Shown piece by piece: positions 18,435-28,315 of a stretch of DNA of 64,000 bases. Origin of the DNA: Methyloversatilis sp. (GTDB taxonomy: Bacteria > Pseudomonadota > Gammaproteobacteria > Burkholderiales > Rhodocyclaceae); assembly GCF_030698125.1 (NCBI RefSeq), contig NZ_JAUYNV010000053.1:1-64000 (forward strand), read 5' to 3'. The notes below the pieces were generated by a model. The model saw nothing but the letters and a program-made list of their open reading frames with translations. It made no database searches and was not told where the DNA came from. The stretch's first letter is position 1, and every line of letters begins with the position of its first letter. A program made the position numbers and the translations under genes.

Positions 18435-18938
18435 CTACCTCAGTGCGGCCAGCGCGGCGTCGTAGTCGGGCTCCTGCTTGATCTCAGGCACCAGCTCGGC
18501 ATGCAGCACGCCATTGTTCGCGTCCAGCACGATGACGGCGCGCGCGGTCAGCCCGGCCAGCGGTCCATCGAGTATCTCCACCCCGTAGTTCGCCATGAAT
18601 TCGCGACCGCGCAGCGTCGACAACGACACCACGTTGGACAACCCCTCGGTTTCGCAGAAGCGCTTCATCGCGAACGGCAGATCGGCCGAAATGACCAGCA
18701 CGACAGTATTGTTCATCTTGCCGGCCTGCTCGTTGAAGCGGCGAGTCGATGCCTGGCAGACCGGCGTATCGAGGCTGGGCACGATGTTGAGCACCTTGCG
18801 CCGGCTGCCGAAACTGGCCAGCGCGACGTCGGCCAGATCGGTTCCGACCAGCGTGAACGACGGGGCCCGCGACCCCTGCACGGGGAAATGTCCGGCGAGA
18901 TGGATGGGCGTGCCGGCCAGCAATACAGTCTGGGTCAT
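18435..18938 (-). CDS. tpx: Thiol peroxidase (Tpx, atypical 2-Cys peroxiredoxin)
   Basis: The product (167 aa) reduces hydroperoxides at the expense of thioredoxin. The peroxidatic C61 sits in [11 protein letters not shown] and the resolving C95 in MKRFCETEG, exactly the Tpx spacing. The protein is cytoplasmic or periplasmic according to species; no signal peptide is seen here. It lies 30 bases upstream of dgkA and 48 bases downstream of the DUF3426 gene. Confidence 0.97.
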   Translation of the reverse strand: MTQTVLLAGTPIHLAGHFPVQGSRAPSFTLVGTDLADVALASFGSRRKVLNIVPSLDTPVCQASTRRFNEQAGKMNNTVVLVISADLPFAMKRFCETEGLSNVVSLSTLRGREFMANYGVEILDGPLAGLTARAVIVLDANNGVLHAELVPEIKQEPDYDAALAALR

Positions 18939-18986
18939 CGCAGTGTCCTCGGTGTCGGTGTGGGGGCCGGCGCTGACGCGCCGGGG

Positions 18987-20411
18987 TCAGGGATAGAAGG
19001 CGTACAGGCGGTAGCCGCTGGCGCCGGATTCCGCCGGGTCGACCAGCACGCCGACCGTCTGTTCCGATGCCGGAGCGAAACTCTTCGTACGGGCGTCCGG
19101 GGGCAGGAATTCCGACGGCGTCAGCACGCGCCGCACGACGGCGCGGTCGCCGGTATCGGTCAGCGTCAGTTCGAGATGCGGCCATTCCTGCTCGAAGGTG
19201 GCGGTATTGCGCAACAGTGCCGACAAGCGCAGCAGCGGCTCCCGTCCGGGTTCCGGTGTCAGTTCCGACGCCTCGATGCTCACCTTGTCGGGTTCGCGCG
19301 GCGCCGGCACGCTGCAGCCGATGCGCGCGCACGCCTGCTCGAACAAAGGCTTGAGCGCGGGTTGGGCAAGCGCAAGTTCGGTGCGGAAGTGATAGGTCAG
19401 CTGGCCCGTCGCGACCAGCGCGAGCAGCAGGCAGCCGGCGATCCAGAGCATCGTTTGAAGTCCGCTGCGTGCCGCCGGTTCTTCGTCGCCATACAGCTCG
19501 CGCCGGATGCGCTGCACGGCTGGGTCGCGCACCGGTTCAAGGGCCGGCGGCGGATCCAGCAGCGGGTCGCGCGCGGGCGCAGGAGCAGCCACCCCGTCGG
19601 GCGTGTCGCCGCTGGCGCCGGGTTCGGGGGCGGCGCCGTCGATCGGGTCGTCTGGCGAGCGGATGGAGGGTTCTGCATCGCCCTCGGCGGCTTCTGCGAC
19701 CAGCGCGTCTTCGGCCGCTGGCCTGTGCGCACGCGACGCATCCGCTGAATCGGCAGTGATGGCTGATTCGTGGGCCGGATCGAGCCGGGGCTCGGTGGGA
19801 GCGTCCAGTTCGAAAATGTCGAGCGGCTGGGTGACGTCCGGGTCGAGTTCGTGCGGGGCAGCCGGTTCGGGCGATGAGGCGGGCGAGGGTTCGGCCAGCG
19901 AGGGCATGCCCCAGTAGCCCGTGGTGCGCGCGACCAGCGCGTCCATGCTGCCACCCGGCTCGGGCCTCGGCTGGCCGGGGGGCTCCGTCAGGTCGCCCGG
20001 CTCGGTCAGCAGGTCGGTCGTGACGGCAGACGCTTCGCTGCTCACCCGGACGTCGAGCGCATCGACCACATTCAGCGTGGCATGGCTTTCTTCGGGTAGG
20101 GCAGGCGGGTGGTCAGGATCGCCGGTCGGTGCGGCAGCGAAGATGCGTGAAAGGTCGGTGTCCGGCGCGTCGCTGACCGGATCGACCGTGTCCGCGGACA
20201 ATGTGGCCAACGCCGGCGATACAGGTGGGACCACCGGCGTGGTGCCGGCGGCGACCGGACCGGCTGCGCGCAGGGCGGTGATGTCGACCATCGCGTCCAG
20301 CGCATCGAATACGGCGTGGCAGCGGCCGCAGCGCACCCGGCCCTCGCGTGCCCGGATCTGCACCGTATCGACGCGGAAGACGGTGGCGCAGGCCGGGCAA
20401 CGGGACAGCAT
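18987..20411 (-). CDS. Zinc-ribbon and DUF3426 membrane protein
   Basis: The product (474 aa) begins [14 protein letters not shown] and continues with VRCGRCHAVFDAL, a four-cysteine zinc ribbon (about 4-40). A long acidic, low-complexity region follows (about 60-310), then one membrane segment (LWIAGCLLLALVATGQLTYHF) and a C-terminal DUF3426 domain ending in YRLYAFYP. Function is unknown. The ATG at 20411 overlaps the prmA stop by one base. The longer open frame upstream lacks family sequence. Gene order prmA-DUF3426 is conserved in betaproteobacteria. Confidence 0.88.
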   Translation of the reverse strand: MLSRCPACATVFRVDTVQIRAREGRVRCGRCHAVFDALDAMVDITALRAAGPVAAGTTPVVPPVSPALATLSADTVDPVSDAPDTDLSRIFAAAPTGDPDHPPALPEESHATLNVVDALDVRVSSEASAVTTDLLTEPGDLTEPPGQPRPEPGGSMDALVARTTGYWGMPSLAEPSPASSPEPAAPHELDPDVTQPLDIFELDAPTEPRLDPAHESAITADSADASRAHRPAAEDALVAEAAEGDAEPSIRSPDDPIDGAAPEPGASGDTPDGVAAPAPARDPLLDPPPALEPVRDPAVQRIRRELYGDEEPAARSGLQTMLWIAGCLLLALVATGQLTYHFRTELALAQPALKPLFEQACARIGCSVPAPREPDKVSIEASELTPEPGREPLLRLSALLRNTATFEQEWPHLELTLTDTGDRAVVRRVLTPSEFLPPDARTKSFAPASEQTVGVLVDPAESGASGYRLYAFYP

Positions 20412-21337
20412 CAGAGGCGTGTCCCGGTCAGCAGCACCCAGCCGTCGCGCTCGCCGGCAACCTCCAGTTCGAAGGCCGGGCGGTAGGCGTCGCATACCAT
20501 GCCGGTCTGGGCGGACAGGATGCCGGACAGCGCGATGCGCCCGCCACCCCGCGTCAGGCCGCACAACAGCGGCGCCAGCACGGTCAGCGGATTGGCGAGG
20601 ATGTTGGCCACCACGATGTCGGCCTGATGGTCGATGGTTTCGCGCGAATGCATCAGCTCGAGTGTGGCGCCGTTGCGCTCGGCGTTGTAGCGCGCGGCGT
20701 CGAGTGCGTGCGGGTCGATGTCGGTGCCGGTCACCTGCGCAGCGCCAAGACGCGAGGCCGCCAGTGCCAGGATGCCCGAACCGCATCCGTAGTCGATGAC
20801 GGTTTCGCCGCCGGTGATTACGCGGTCCAGCCATTCCAGGCAGAGACGGGTGGTCGGGTGCGAGCCGGTGCCGAAGGCCATGCCCGGATCAAGCGTGATG
20901 TTGATCGCCGCCGGGTCGGGCTGGGCGTGCCAGGACGGCACGATCCACAGTCGGTCGGACACGCGGATCGGGTCGAACTGGGCCTGCGTGATGCGCACCC
21001 AGTTCTGCTCGTCGAGCTGCGACGTCGTGTAGGGGGGCGGCGCAGTCAGACCGGCCGCCTCGGCCGCTTCGGCCATGGCGGAGGCGAGATCGGCGTCGCG
21101 TTCGAACAGCGCATGCAGGCGCGAATGCGGCCACAACTCGACCGCCACCGGCAGGCCGGGCTCGCCGAACTGGGGCTTCTCATCCGGCGTGCCCGCATCG
21201 GCGTCTTCGATGTCGACCGACAGCGCGCCGGCGTCGAGCAGCGCGTCGGACAGCGCTTCGGCGTGAAGCGAATCAGCCAGCAGCGTGACGGTGATCCAGC
21301 CGCCTGCTGCATCCATGGGCTGGTCGTCGGTGCTCAT
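20411..21337 (-). CDS. prmA: Ribosomal protein L11 methyltransferase
   Basis: PrmA trimethylates lysines and the N-terminus of ribosomal protein L11 using SAM. The 308-aa product has the N-terminal substrate-recognition domain (about 1-100) and a class I methyltransferase domain with [16 protein letters not shown] and [20 protein letters not shown], followed by [12 protein letters not shown] (catalytic NILANPL). Its ATG overlaps the accC stop by four bases. Confidence 0.96.
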   Translation of the reverse strand: MSTDDQPMDAAGGWITVTLLADSLHAEALSDALLDAGALSVDIEDADAGTPDEKPQFGEPGLPVAVELWPHSRLHALFERDADLASAMAEAAEAAGLTAPPPYTTSQLDEQNWVRITQAQFDPIRVSDRLWIVPSWHAQPDPAAINITLDPGMAFGTGSHPTTRLCLEWLDRVITGGETVIDYGCGSGILALAASRLGAAQVTGTDIDPHALDAARYNAERNGATLELMHSRETIDHQADIVVANILANPLTVLAPLLCGLTRGGGRIALSGILSAQTGMVCDAYRPAFELEVAGERDGWVLLTGTRL

Positions 21338-22695
21338 TTGGCTTTGGCCAGTACCTGATCCGCCAGCTTCTGTTCGAGGTAGTGGATGCTGGTGCCGCCA
21401 TCAACGAAGCGCGCGTCCTGCATCAACTCCTGGTGCAGCGGGATGTTGGTCTTGATGCCGCTGACGATCATTTCCGACAGGGCAATGCTCATGCGGCGGA
21501 TTGCCTGGTCGCGGGTGTCGCCGTAGGTGATCACCTTGCCGATCATCGAGTCGTAATAGGGCGGCACGGTATATCCCTGATAGACGTGCGAATCGACCCG
21601 CACGCCGGGTCCGCCGGGCGGGTGATAGCCGGTGATCTTGCCCGGGCTGGGTGTGAACTTGTACGGGTCTTCGGCGTTGATGCGACATTCCAGCGCATGA
21701 CCGGTCAGCTTGATGTCGCGCTGCTTGAAGCGCAGTTTTTCGCCGGCCGCCACGCGGATCTGTTCCTGCACCAGATCGATGCCGGTGATCAGTTCTGTCA
21801 CCGGGTGTTCAACCTGGATGCGGGTGTTCATTTCGATGAAATAGAACTCGCCGTTCTCGTACAGGAACTCGAACGTACCCGCGCCCCGGTAGTTGATGCG
21901 CCGGCAGGCTTCGGCGCAGCGTTCGCCGACGCGCGCGATGATGCGCGCCGGAATGCCGGGCGCCGGTGCTTCCTCGATGATCTTCTGGTGCCGCCGCTGC
22001 ATCGAGCAGTCGCGCTCGCCCAGATAGACCGCGTTGCGGTGTGCGTCGGCCAGCACCTGGATTTCGATGTGGCGCGGGTTTTCGAGAAACTTCTCCATGT
22101 ACACGGAGGGGTTGTTGAACGCAGCGCCCGCTTCGGTTCGCGTCATCTGCACCGCGTTGAGCAGTGCGGCCTCCGTATGCACCGTGCGCATGCCGCGCCC
22201 GCCGCCGCCGCCGGCCGCCTTGATAATCACCGGATACCCGATGCCGCGCGCGATGCGGATGATTTCCTTCGGGTCTTCGCCGAGGGCGCCCTCGGAACCC
22301 GGCACCACCGGCACGCCAGCTTCCTTCATTGCGTCCTTGGCCGACACCTTGTCGCCCATCAGCATGATGGTTTCAGGACGCGGACCGATGAACACAAAAC
22401 CACTGCGCTCGACCCGCTCGGCAAAGTCGGCGTTCTCGGACAGGAAACCGTAGCCCGGGTGAATGGCTTCCGAATCGGTGACCTCGGCCGCCGAAATGAT
22501 GGCTGGAATGTTCAGGTAGGACTGACTCGACGGCGCCGGTCCGATGCATACCGACTCGTCGGCGAGCTTGACGTACTTCGCCTCGGTATCGGCTTCGGAA
22601 TGCACGGCCACCGTGCGTATGCCCAGCTCGCGGCAGGCACGCAGGATGCGCAGGGCGATCTCGCCGCGGTTCGCGATCAGCAGCTTTTCAAACAT
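21334..22695 (-). CDS. accC: Acetyl-CoA carboxylase, biotin carboxylase subunit
   Basis: AccC carboxylates the biotin of BCCP with ATP and bicarbonate, the first half-reaction of fatty-acid synthesis. The 453-aa product starts [20 protein letters not shown]. It has the ATP-grasp glycine loop [32 protein letters not shown] and the active-site [19 protein letters not shown] 22695 has GGAGG six bases upstream. An imperfect copy of its first ten codons lies 121 bases upstream, described separately. Confidence 0.98.
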   Translation of the reverse strand: MFEKLLIANRGEIALRILRACRELGIRTVAVHSEADTEAKYVKLADESVCIGPAPSSQSYLNIPAIISAAEVTDSEAIHPGYGFLSENADFAERVERSGFVFIGPRPETIMLMGDKVSAKDAMKEAGVPVVPGSEGALGEDPKEIIRIARGIGYPVIIKAAGGGGGRGMRTVHTEAALLNAVQMTRTEAGAAFNNPSVYMEKFLENPRHIEIQVLADAHRNAVYLGERDCSMQRRHQKIIEEAPAPGIPARIIARVGERCAEACRRINYRGAGTFEFLYENGEFYFIEMNTRIQVEHPVTELITGIDLVQEQIRVAAGEKLRFKQRDIKLTGHALECRINAEDPYKFTPSPGKITGYHPPGGPGVRVDSHVYQGYTVPPYYDSMIGKVITYGDTRDQAIRRMSIALSEMIVSGIKTNIPLHQELMQDARFVDGGTSIHYLEQKLADQVLAKAK

Positions 22696-22816
22696 GGCCA
22701 GCCTCCGCGGCGAAAACGCCCTGACGGCCTTCGGCCGTCGTGCGATTTGACTTCGTCGCTGCGCTGCCCGACGGCAGCTGGTTAACCCGGTTCGCGATCA
22801 GTATCTTTTCAAACAT
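22688..22816 (-). other. 42-codon ORF in the accB-accC gap with a duplicated accC start
   Basis: The minus strand encodes [10 protein letters not shown] followed by 32 unrelated residues. The first 29 bases match the accC start at 27 positions. The ORF runs through the accC Shine-Dalgarno and stops at TGA 22690-22688, overlapping the accC start region (CATGTTTGA). Its own ribosome site is weak. The intervening segment has a GACGGCC-GAA-GGCCGTC hairpin (about 22725-22741 on the plus strand), typical of REP-like repeats. It could be a leader peptide coupled to accC, or a by-product of repeat insertion with target duplication. Confidence 0.4.
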
Positions 22817-22832
22817 CGTCTCGTGTCCGCGC

Positions 22833-23288
22833 TCAGCCGATGATGAACAGCGGCTGGCCGTATTCGACCGGCTGGCCGTTCTCGACCAGTACCGCCTTCA
22901 CGACGCCGGCAGCGTCCGACTCGATCTCGTTCATGAGCTTCATCGCTTCGATGATGCACAGCGTCTCGCCGACGACTACGGTCTGACCGATATCGACGAA
23001 GGATTTACCGCCGGGCGAAGACGAGCGATAGAAACTCCCGACCATCGGCGACTTCACCACATGGCCCTCCGGCTGGGCCGCTTCGGCCGGGACGACCGGC
23101 AGGGCGGCAATGGCGGGCGCCGGTGCAGCGTGCTGCGGCGCTGGCTGGCTCGACACGTAGGTCGTCTGCATGGTCGGCGGAAGGTGCTTGGCGATGCGCA
23201 CCTTTTCTTCGCCCTCGGTGACTTCGAGCTCCGATATGCCCGATTCCTGCACCAGATCGATCAGTTTCTTGAGTTTGCGCAAATCCAT
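22833..23288 (-). CDS. accB: Biotin carboxyl carrier protein of acetyl-CoA carboxylase
   Basis: The product (151 aa) has the N-terminal helix [18 protein letters not shown], a Pro/Ala-rich linker (about 45-80) and the biotinyl domain with the biotin acceptor K117 in [13 protein letters not shown]. It carries carboxybiotin between AccC and the AccAD transferase. The start at 23288 is preferred over an upstream in-frame ATG because all family members begin MDLRKLKKL and GGGGA lies just upstream. Confidence 0.97.
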   Translation of the reverse strand: MDLRKLKKLIDLVQESGISELEVTEGEEKVRIAKHLPPTMQTTYVSSQPAPQHAAPAPAIAALPVVPAEAAQPEGHVVKSPMVGSFYRSSSPGGKSFVDIGQTVVVGETLCIIEAMKLMNEIESDAAGVVKAVLVENGQPVEYGQPLFIIG

Positions 23289-23345
23289 GATTTTCCCCGC
23301 AAGAAAACCGCCCACGTGCGTGGTGCGGTGTTTGTGCATGTTTAA

Positions 23346-23864
23346 TTATTGTGTGGTGTCGAGCCGGCGGAGCGCGAACTCCAGCGCAGCTTCGTAACCG
23401 TAGGCACCGAGTCCGCAGATGACGCCGACGGCGACGTCCGACAGGTAGGAGTGGTGCCTGAACGCTTCTCGTGCATGAACGTTCGACAGATGAACCTCGA
23501 CGAACGGAATGCTGACCGACGTGAGTGCGTCGCGAATGGCCACGCTGGTGTGGGTGTAGGCGGCCGGGTTGATGAGGATGAAGTCGATCTGCTCGGTCCG
23601 CGCGTGCTGGATGCGCGTGACCAGTTCGCCTTCGTGGTTGCTCTGGAAACATTCGATGACCACGCCGCGCTCCAGCGCAATCACCTTGAGCCGTGCATCG
23701 ATGTCTGCCAGCGTCAGATGACCGTAGATGCCCGGTTCCCGCGTGCCCAGCAGATTCAGGTTGGGCCCGTGCAGGACAAGTATGCGACGCGTCTCGGCCA
23801 GCTTTTCAACGCTGTCCGGCTGCGCGGTAGTTTTTGACGCCTTGCGGCGAGTTGTAGGCTGCAT
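23346..23864 (-). CDS. aroQ: Type II 3-dehydroquinate dehydratase
   Basis: AroQ dehydrates 3-dehydroquinate in the shikimate pathway. From ATG 23864 the product is 172 aa, about 25 longer than usual because of a basic N-terminal extension ([17 protein letters not shown]). The core begins [15 protein letters not shown]. It contains the catalytic tyrosine region [20 protein letters not shown] and the histidine in [14 protein letters not shown]. An internal start after the extension cannot be excluded. The gene lies upstream of accB as in other betaproteobacteria. Confidence 0.95.
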   Translation of the reverse strand: MQPTTRRKASKTTAQPDSVEKLAETRRILVLHGPNLNLLGTREPGIYGHLTLADIDARLKVIALERGVVIECFQSNHEGELVTRIQHARTEQIDFILINPAAYTHTSVAIRDALTSVSIPFVEVHLSNVHAREAFRHHSYLSDVAVGVICGLGAYGYEAALEFALRRLDTTQ

Positions 23865-23917
23865 GGCGGCAAGTTTGCCGGACTTGGCTGCAATTTGTCC
23901 AGCCGGCGGCAATCCGG

Positions 23918-24457
23918 TCAGCGCAACCTTGCCAGCAGGATGGCTTCCAGTTCCTCTTCCTTGTAGGTGCCCAGCTTGCGTTCGACCAGGCTGCCGTCGG
24001 GCGCGAAAATCACCGTGAATGGCATGCCCTGCGCGGTATTGCCCAGTTCTGAAGAAATCTGTATCGCGTCGGCTCCGCCGATCAGCAGCGGATAGTCGAT
24101 CGCTTCTTCCTGCAGGTATTGGCGCACGTTGTCTGCGCTGTCGATGCTGATGCCGACAAATTGCACGCCGCGGTCGCGCAGTCGTCCGGCAATGCGCGAA
24201 AAACCGGGCATTTCCTCGCGGCACGGCGGGCACCAGGTGGCCCAGAAATTCACCACCAGAAGCTTGCCGCGCCATGCCGAGAAGGGCATGTCGGTGCCGC
24301 TGACGTCAGCCAGCCTGAGCGCGTCGAGACGATCGGCGGCGACTGTCGTCGGCGCCGCATCCAGCTTCGGCTGGCGCGACAGGGCGCTCCACACGCCTGC
24401 GGCGCCGGCGGCGAGTACAACGGCGGCGATCAGGCTGCGTCGCAGCCAGATATTCAT
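23918..24457 (-). CDS. Membrane-anchored TlpA-like thiol-disulfide oxidoreductase
   Basis: The product (179 aa) has an N-terminal membrane anchor (about 7-24) and a periplasmic thioredoxin-fold domain. Its active site is C76-C79 in [14 protein letters not shown], and the cis-proline loop is in [15 protein letters not shown]. TlpA/ResA-type proteins reduce periplasmic thiols, often for cytochrome c or oxidase assembly. Its start overlaps the preceding gene by four bases. Confidence 0.92.
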   Translation of the reverse strand: MNIWLRRSLIAAVVLAAGAAGVWSALSRQPKLDAAPTTVAADRLDALRLADVSGTDMPFSAWRGKLLVVNFWATWCPPCREEMPGFSRIAGRLRDRGVQFVGISIDSADNVRQYLQEEAIDYPLLIGGADAIQISSELGNTAQGMPFTVIFAPDGSLVERKLGTYKEEELEAILLARLR

Positions 24458-25080
24458 TCCTCGATCTCCTGGTTGTCCAGCAGTGCACGCAGCGATTCGG
24501 CGCGCAGCCGCTCGCGCCCCCGGGAGCGTTCCAGACCGGCCGGGAAGACCGCCAGTTCCACCGGCAGGTCATCCCACTCGAACAGCAGCGTTGTTTCCGG
24601 GCTGTTCCGGTCGGGCCGGCGCGGGTCGCGCGAATCGAAATCGACGCCGTTGTTGAGCAGGAACAGTTCGACCTCCTTTGCGCTGTCGGCAAATACCTGC
24701 AGTTCGATCGCCGTGAAGCGTCCCGCTGTCCCATCCACGACGCCGCCGGTGGCGTAAGGGCTGAAGCGAGCGAGTTCTGCCATCAGCGTCACGGCGGCGC
24801 TGCGCAGCGTGCGCAATTGCTCCGGCTGTTCGTCGGCCAGATACAGCGACTGGTAGGTGCGCACCGCCTCCTCGATTTCGGCGTTGGTCGGCAGTTCCTC
24901 GTTCGGGCCGATGCCGAGCTGACGCGCTGCCTTGCGTTTGGCGAGCCCGTAGTCACGGATGCCTTCTTCGGCGATCAGTCGCGCGGCAGTGCTTGCGATC
25001 TGCCGTCTCATGTTGCTGGGGCGCATGGCGGATGCTGCAGAGGGTGGGCGCGTGCCCGGGTTGATAGAATCTGCGGCCAT
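24454..25080 (-). CDS. Conserved hypothetical protein next to mpl
   Basis: The longest form is 208 aa from ATG 25080. In-frame ATGs at 25026 and 25011 would remove a poorly conserved leader and leave more room for the mpl promoter. The segment IASTAARLIAEEGIRDYGLA followed by KRKAARQLG looks like a short helical module reminiscent of the first helices of TetR proteins, but no helix-turn-helix follows. The C-terminal half is mixed alpha/beta with no recognised catalytic motif. I do not assign a function. It heads the minus-strand run with tlpA. Confidence 0.75.
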   Translation of the reverse strand: MAADSINPGTRPPSAASAMRPSNMRRQIASTAARLIAEEGIRDYGLAKRKAARQLGIGPNEELPTNAEIEEAVRTYQSLYLADEQPEQLRTLRSAAVTLMAELARFSPYATGGVVDGTAGRFTAIELQVFADSAKEVELFLLNNGVDFDSRDPRRPDRNSPETTLLFEWDDLPVELAVFPAGLERSRGRERLRAESLRALLDNQEIEE

Positions 25081-25099
25081 TCTGTCACATCACCCAGCC

Positions 25100-26452
25100 A
25101 TGCACATTCACATCCTCGGCATCTGCGGCACCTTCATGGGCGGTGTTGCCGCACTGGCGCGCGAGGCCGGACATCAGGTCAGCGGCTGCGACGCCGGCGT
25201 CTATCCACCGATGAGCACGCAACTCGAACAGCTGGGTATCAATCTGATCGAGGGCTACGATCCGGCGCAGATCAATCTCGAACCTGACCTGTTCGTCGTC
25301 GGCAATGCCGTGTCGCGCGGCAATCCGCTGCTGGAAGCTGTGCTGGATCGCGGATTGCCGTATGTATCGGGTCCCCAGTGGCTGGCGGAGCATGTGCTGG
25401 CAGGGCGCTGGGTGCTCGCGGTCGCCGGCACGCACGGCAAGACGACGACGACCTCGATGCTGGCCTGGATGCTCGAGGATGCCGGACTGAAGCCCGGCTT
25501 CCTGATCGGCGGCGTGCCGCTGAATTTCGGTGTGTCGGCGCGACTGGGCGACGCGCCGTTCTTCGTGATCGAGGCCGATGAGTACGACACAGCGTTCTGC
25601 GACAAGCGCTCGAAATTCGTCCATTACCGGCCGCGTACCGCCATCCTGAACAATCTCGAGTTCGATCACGCTGACATCTTCGCTGATATGGCCGCTATCG
25701 AGACTCAGTTCCACCACCTCGTGCGCACCATGCCTGCCAGCGCCCGCATCATTGCCAATGGCGCCGAAGAATCGCTGCACCGCGTGCTGGCGCGCGGTGT
25801 CTGGAGCGAAGTCGAGTGGTTCAACACGCCGTCTGGCTGGCAGGTAAAGGGGGCCGGACAGGCGCTGCACGTGCGCGGCCCGGCCGGCGAGGACGTTTCG
25901 GGCCGGCTCGCGATGCCCGGCATGCACAACGCGAACAACGCGCTCGCGGCCATGCTCGCGGCGCGCCACGCCGGCGTCAGGCCGGAGCACGCGCTCGAAT
26001 CGCTGGCGACATTCCGGGGCATCCGCCGGCGTCTCGAGCGGGTCGGCGAGGTGGCCGGCGTGACGGTCTATGACGACTTTGCACACCATCCGACCGCCAT
26101 CGACGAAACGATACGCGCCCTGCGCTCGGCGGTGGGCGCGGCGCGCATCCTGGCCGTGATCGAGCCGCGTTCGAACACGATGAAGCTTGGCGTGATGAAG
26201 GCCCGCCTGCCCGCGGCACTCGAATCGGCCGACCTGACCTTCTGTCTCGGCGGCGATTCCCTGGGCTGGGATGCTGTCGCTGCGCTGGCTCCACTGGGGC
26301 AGCGGGCGCGGGTTGCATCGTCGGTCGATGCACTGCTCGACCAGTTGATGCGTGTGGTGCGTCCCGGCGACCATGTGCTCATGATGAGCAACGGCGGCTT
26401 CGGCGGCATCCACCGCAAGTTGCTGAATCGACTTGATCCGTCATCAGTGTGA
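25100..26452 (+). CDS. mpl: UDP-N-acetylmuramate:L-alanyl-gamma-D-glutamyl-meso-diaminopimelate ligase
   Basis: Mpl attaches recycled murein tripeptide to UDP-MurNAc, returning it to peptidoglycan synthesis. From ATG 25100 the product is 450 aa. It is a Mur ligase with MHIHILGICGTFMGGVAALA at the start, P-loop AGTHGKTTTTS, GGVPLNFGVSARLG and EADEYDTAFCDKRSKF, which distinguish Mpl from MurC. A TAGAAT sequence at 25065-25070 could be its -10 box. The longer frame upstream is not used. Confidence 0.96.
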   Translation: MHIHILGICGTFMGGVAALAREAGHQVSGCDAGVYPPMSTQLEQLGINLIEGYDPAQINLEPDLFVVGNAVSRGNPLLEAVLDRGLPYVSGPQWLAEHVLAGRWVLAVAGTHGKTTTTSMLAWMLEDAGLKPGFLIGGVPLNFGVSARLGDAPFFVIEADEYDTAFCDKRSKFVHYRPRTAILNNLEFDHADIFADMAAIETQFHHLVRTMPASARIIANGAEESLHRVLARGVWSEVEWFNTPSGWQVKGAGQALHVRGPAGEDVSGRLAMPGMHNANNALAAMLAARHAGVRPEHALESLATFRGIRRRLERVGEVAGVTVYDDFAHHPTAIDETIRALRSAVGAARILAVIEPRSNTMKLGVMKARLPAALESADLTFCLGGDSLGWDAVAALAPLGQRARVASSVDALLDQLMRVVRPGDHVLMMSNGGFGGIHRKLLNRLDPSSV

Positions 26453-26504
26453 GGTCCGCGCCTTGAGTTTTGCTCGGCTGCGATATTGATAAGCGAGGGG
26501 GCGT

Positions 26505-27047
26505 GTGCTAGCTTGTCGATTGCCGAGCGGCCCGCAGTGGTCGTATCAGGGGAGCTCCACTTCCGAGGCAGTCCACTTGTCTGCAGTTCTCAGCCAATCC
26601 AGCGAGTTCAGCATTGAAGCCCGCCGCAATTGTTCGATGTCGCCGCGCGCGCTCCTGACTTTTTTCCTGGTCACCTGTGCGCTGTCGTTGGCGATCGCTG
26701 CTGCGTGGGCGGCAGTAGGTGTGTGGTGGGTGTTTCCATTTGCCGGACTGGAGATCAGCGCGCTCGGGCTTGCGTTCATTGCGTACGGGCGCAGGGTAGG
26801 TGACTTTGAACGCATTCATCTCGACGATGAGCGACTGCTTGTCGAGGTCTGCGAAAAAACGCGTGTGAGCCGATACGAGTTCGCACCGGCATGGGCAAAG
26901 GTTGAAACGCGTAAGGTCGGTTTCGGTTCGGAAGTCGTTGTACGGTGTCGCGACAGACAAGTGACGGTCGGTCGTTACCTCGATGAAAAAGGTCGCGCAA
27001 AACTTGCGCGCGATCTGGCTGGAAGATTGCGGGAAAGGCGGTTTTAG
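26505..27047 (+). CDS. DUF2244 membrane protein
   Basis: The product is 180 aa from GTG 26505, which has GAGGGGG upstream; a TTG at 26577 after GAGG is an alternative. The DUF2244 pattern is clear: RRNCSMSPRALL, two membrane segments (LTFFLVTCALSLAIAAAWAA and VWWVFPFAGLEISALGLAFI), then a soluble C-terminal part (DDERLLVEVCE to VTVGRYLDEKGR). These genes usually precede the cytochrome c oxidase operon in proteobacteria, as here. Function is not established. Confidence 0.85.
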   Translation: MLACRLPSGPQWSYQGSSTSEAVHLSAVLSQSSEFSIEARRNCSMSPRALLTFFLVTCALSLAIAAAWAAVGVWWVFPFAGLEISALGLAFIAYGRRVGDFERIHLDDERLLVEVCEKTRVSRYEFAPAWAKVETRKVGFGSEVVVRCRDRQVTVGRYLDEKGRAKLARDLAGRLRERRF

Positions 27048-27121
27048 CTGTTCTTTGTTTTGCCGTTGTCTGGAATCACCGTTTCACAGAACCAATCACA
27101 ACATAAATCTGGGGTTGCACT

Positions 27122-28264
27122 ATGGCGCTATCAAGAGGTGGCTTGCCCATTGCCCGTCGGGCTTGGGCAGCGATGGGTTTGTTTCTGCTTTCGGGGGTTG
27201 CCCGGGCGGAAATGAAACTGAACCTGCAGGAGCCGATCACGGCGCTCGGTCGCGACGTCTACGACCTGCATCTGCTGATGACCATCGTTTGTGGCGTCAT
27301 TTTCGTCGCCGTTTTCGGAGTGATGTTCTGGTCGGTGTTTGTGCACCGCAAATCCGCCGGTTACAAGGCGGCAACCTTCCACGAAAGCACGACGGTCGAA
27401 ATACTCTGGACCATCGTTCCGGTTTTCATCCTGCTCGGCATGGCATGGCCCGCGACGAAAACCATTCTCGCGATGCGTGATACGACGAACGCCGACATCA
27501 CCATCAAGGTGACTGGGTACCAGTGGAAGTGGGGGTATGACTACCTGAAGGGTGAGGGCGAGGGCATCAATTTCGTCAGCACGCTTTCCACCCCGCAGCC
27601 GCAGGTGCGCAATGAAGCTCCGAAGGGTGAGAACTACCTGCTCGAAGTCGATAACGAACTGGTTGTTCCGGTTGGCAAGAAGATCCGCATCCTGACGACA
27701 GCCAACGATGTCATTCACGCATGGTGGGTGCCGGCGCTTGCCGTCAAGCAGGACGCCATACCGGGCTTCATTCGCGATACATGGTTCCGCGCCGAAAAGA
27801 CGGGTACCTACCGCGGTCAGTGCGCGGAACTGTGCGGCAAGGAACACGGCTACATGCCGATCGTCGTGAAGATCGTCACCGAGGAAGAGTACGCGGTGTG
27901 GGTCGACGGCAAAAAGAAGGCGATGGCGGCCGCCGCTGACGACCCGAACAAGATGTACCTCGTAGAAGAACTGACCCCGCGCGGCGAGAAGGTGTTCGCT
28001 GCCAACTGCGCCGCCTGTCACCAGGCGAATGGGCAGGGTCTGCCGCCCGCCTTCCCCGCGCTTGTCGGGTCCAAGGTTGTGCTCGGCCCGCAGGACGGTC
28101 AGATCGATATCCTGCTGCACGGCAAGACGGGTACGGCGATGGCAGCCTTCAAGCATCTGAGCGACACCGAGCTTGCTGCCGTGATTACGTATACCCGGAA
28201 CAGCTGGGGCAATGCCACCGGTGAAGTCGTCCAGCCGTCGGACATCAAGGTGGCGCGCGAGTAA
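27122..28264 (+). CDS. ctaC: Cytochrome c oxidase subunit II with fused cytochrome c domain
   Basis: The product (380 aa) has a signal peptide, two membrane helices (near 50-75 and 95-115), the CuA cupredoxin domain with GQCAELCGKEHGYM, and a C-terminal cytochrome c domain with heme site CAACH (AANCAACHQANGQG). The fused cytochrome marks a caa3-type oxidase. It accepts electrons from the cytochrome c pool and passes them to subunit I. The start follows a weak GGGG site. It is the first gene of the oxidase locus. Confidence 0.97.
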   Translation: MALSRGGLPIARRAWAAMGLFLLSGVARAEMKLNLQEPITALGRDVYDLHLLMTIVCGVIFVAVFGVMFWSVFVHRKSAGYKAATFHESTTVEILWTIVPVFILLGMAWPATKTILAMRDTTNADITIKVTGYQWKWGYDYLKGEGEGINFVSTLSTPQPQVRNEAPKGENYLLEVDNELVVPVGKKIRILTTANDVIHAWWVPALAVKQDAIPGFIRDTWFRAEKTGTYRGQCAELCGKEHGYMPIVVKIVTEEEYAVWVDGKKKAMAAAADDPNKMYLVEELTPRGEKVFAANCAACHQANGQGLPPAFPALVGSKVVLGPQDGQIDILLHGKTGTAMAAFKHLSDTELAAVITYTRNSWGNATGEVVQPSDIKVARE

Positions 28265-28315
28265 GCGACCGTCTCCGAACCTTCAGTCAACATTCTAGAT
28301 TTTCAGGAGATCAAC

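Noticed and set aside
22740-23345. Plus-strand open frame opposite accB
   Set aside because: Shadow of accB; the duplicated accC start was found on the minus strand instead.
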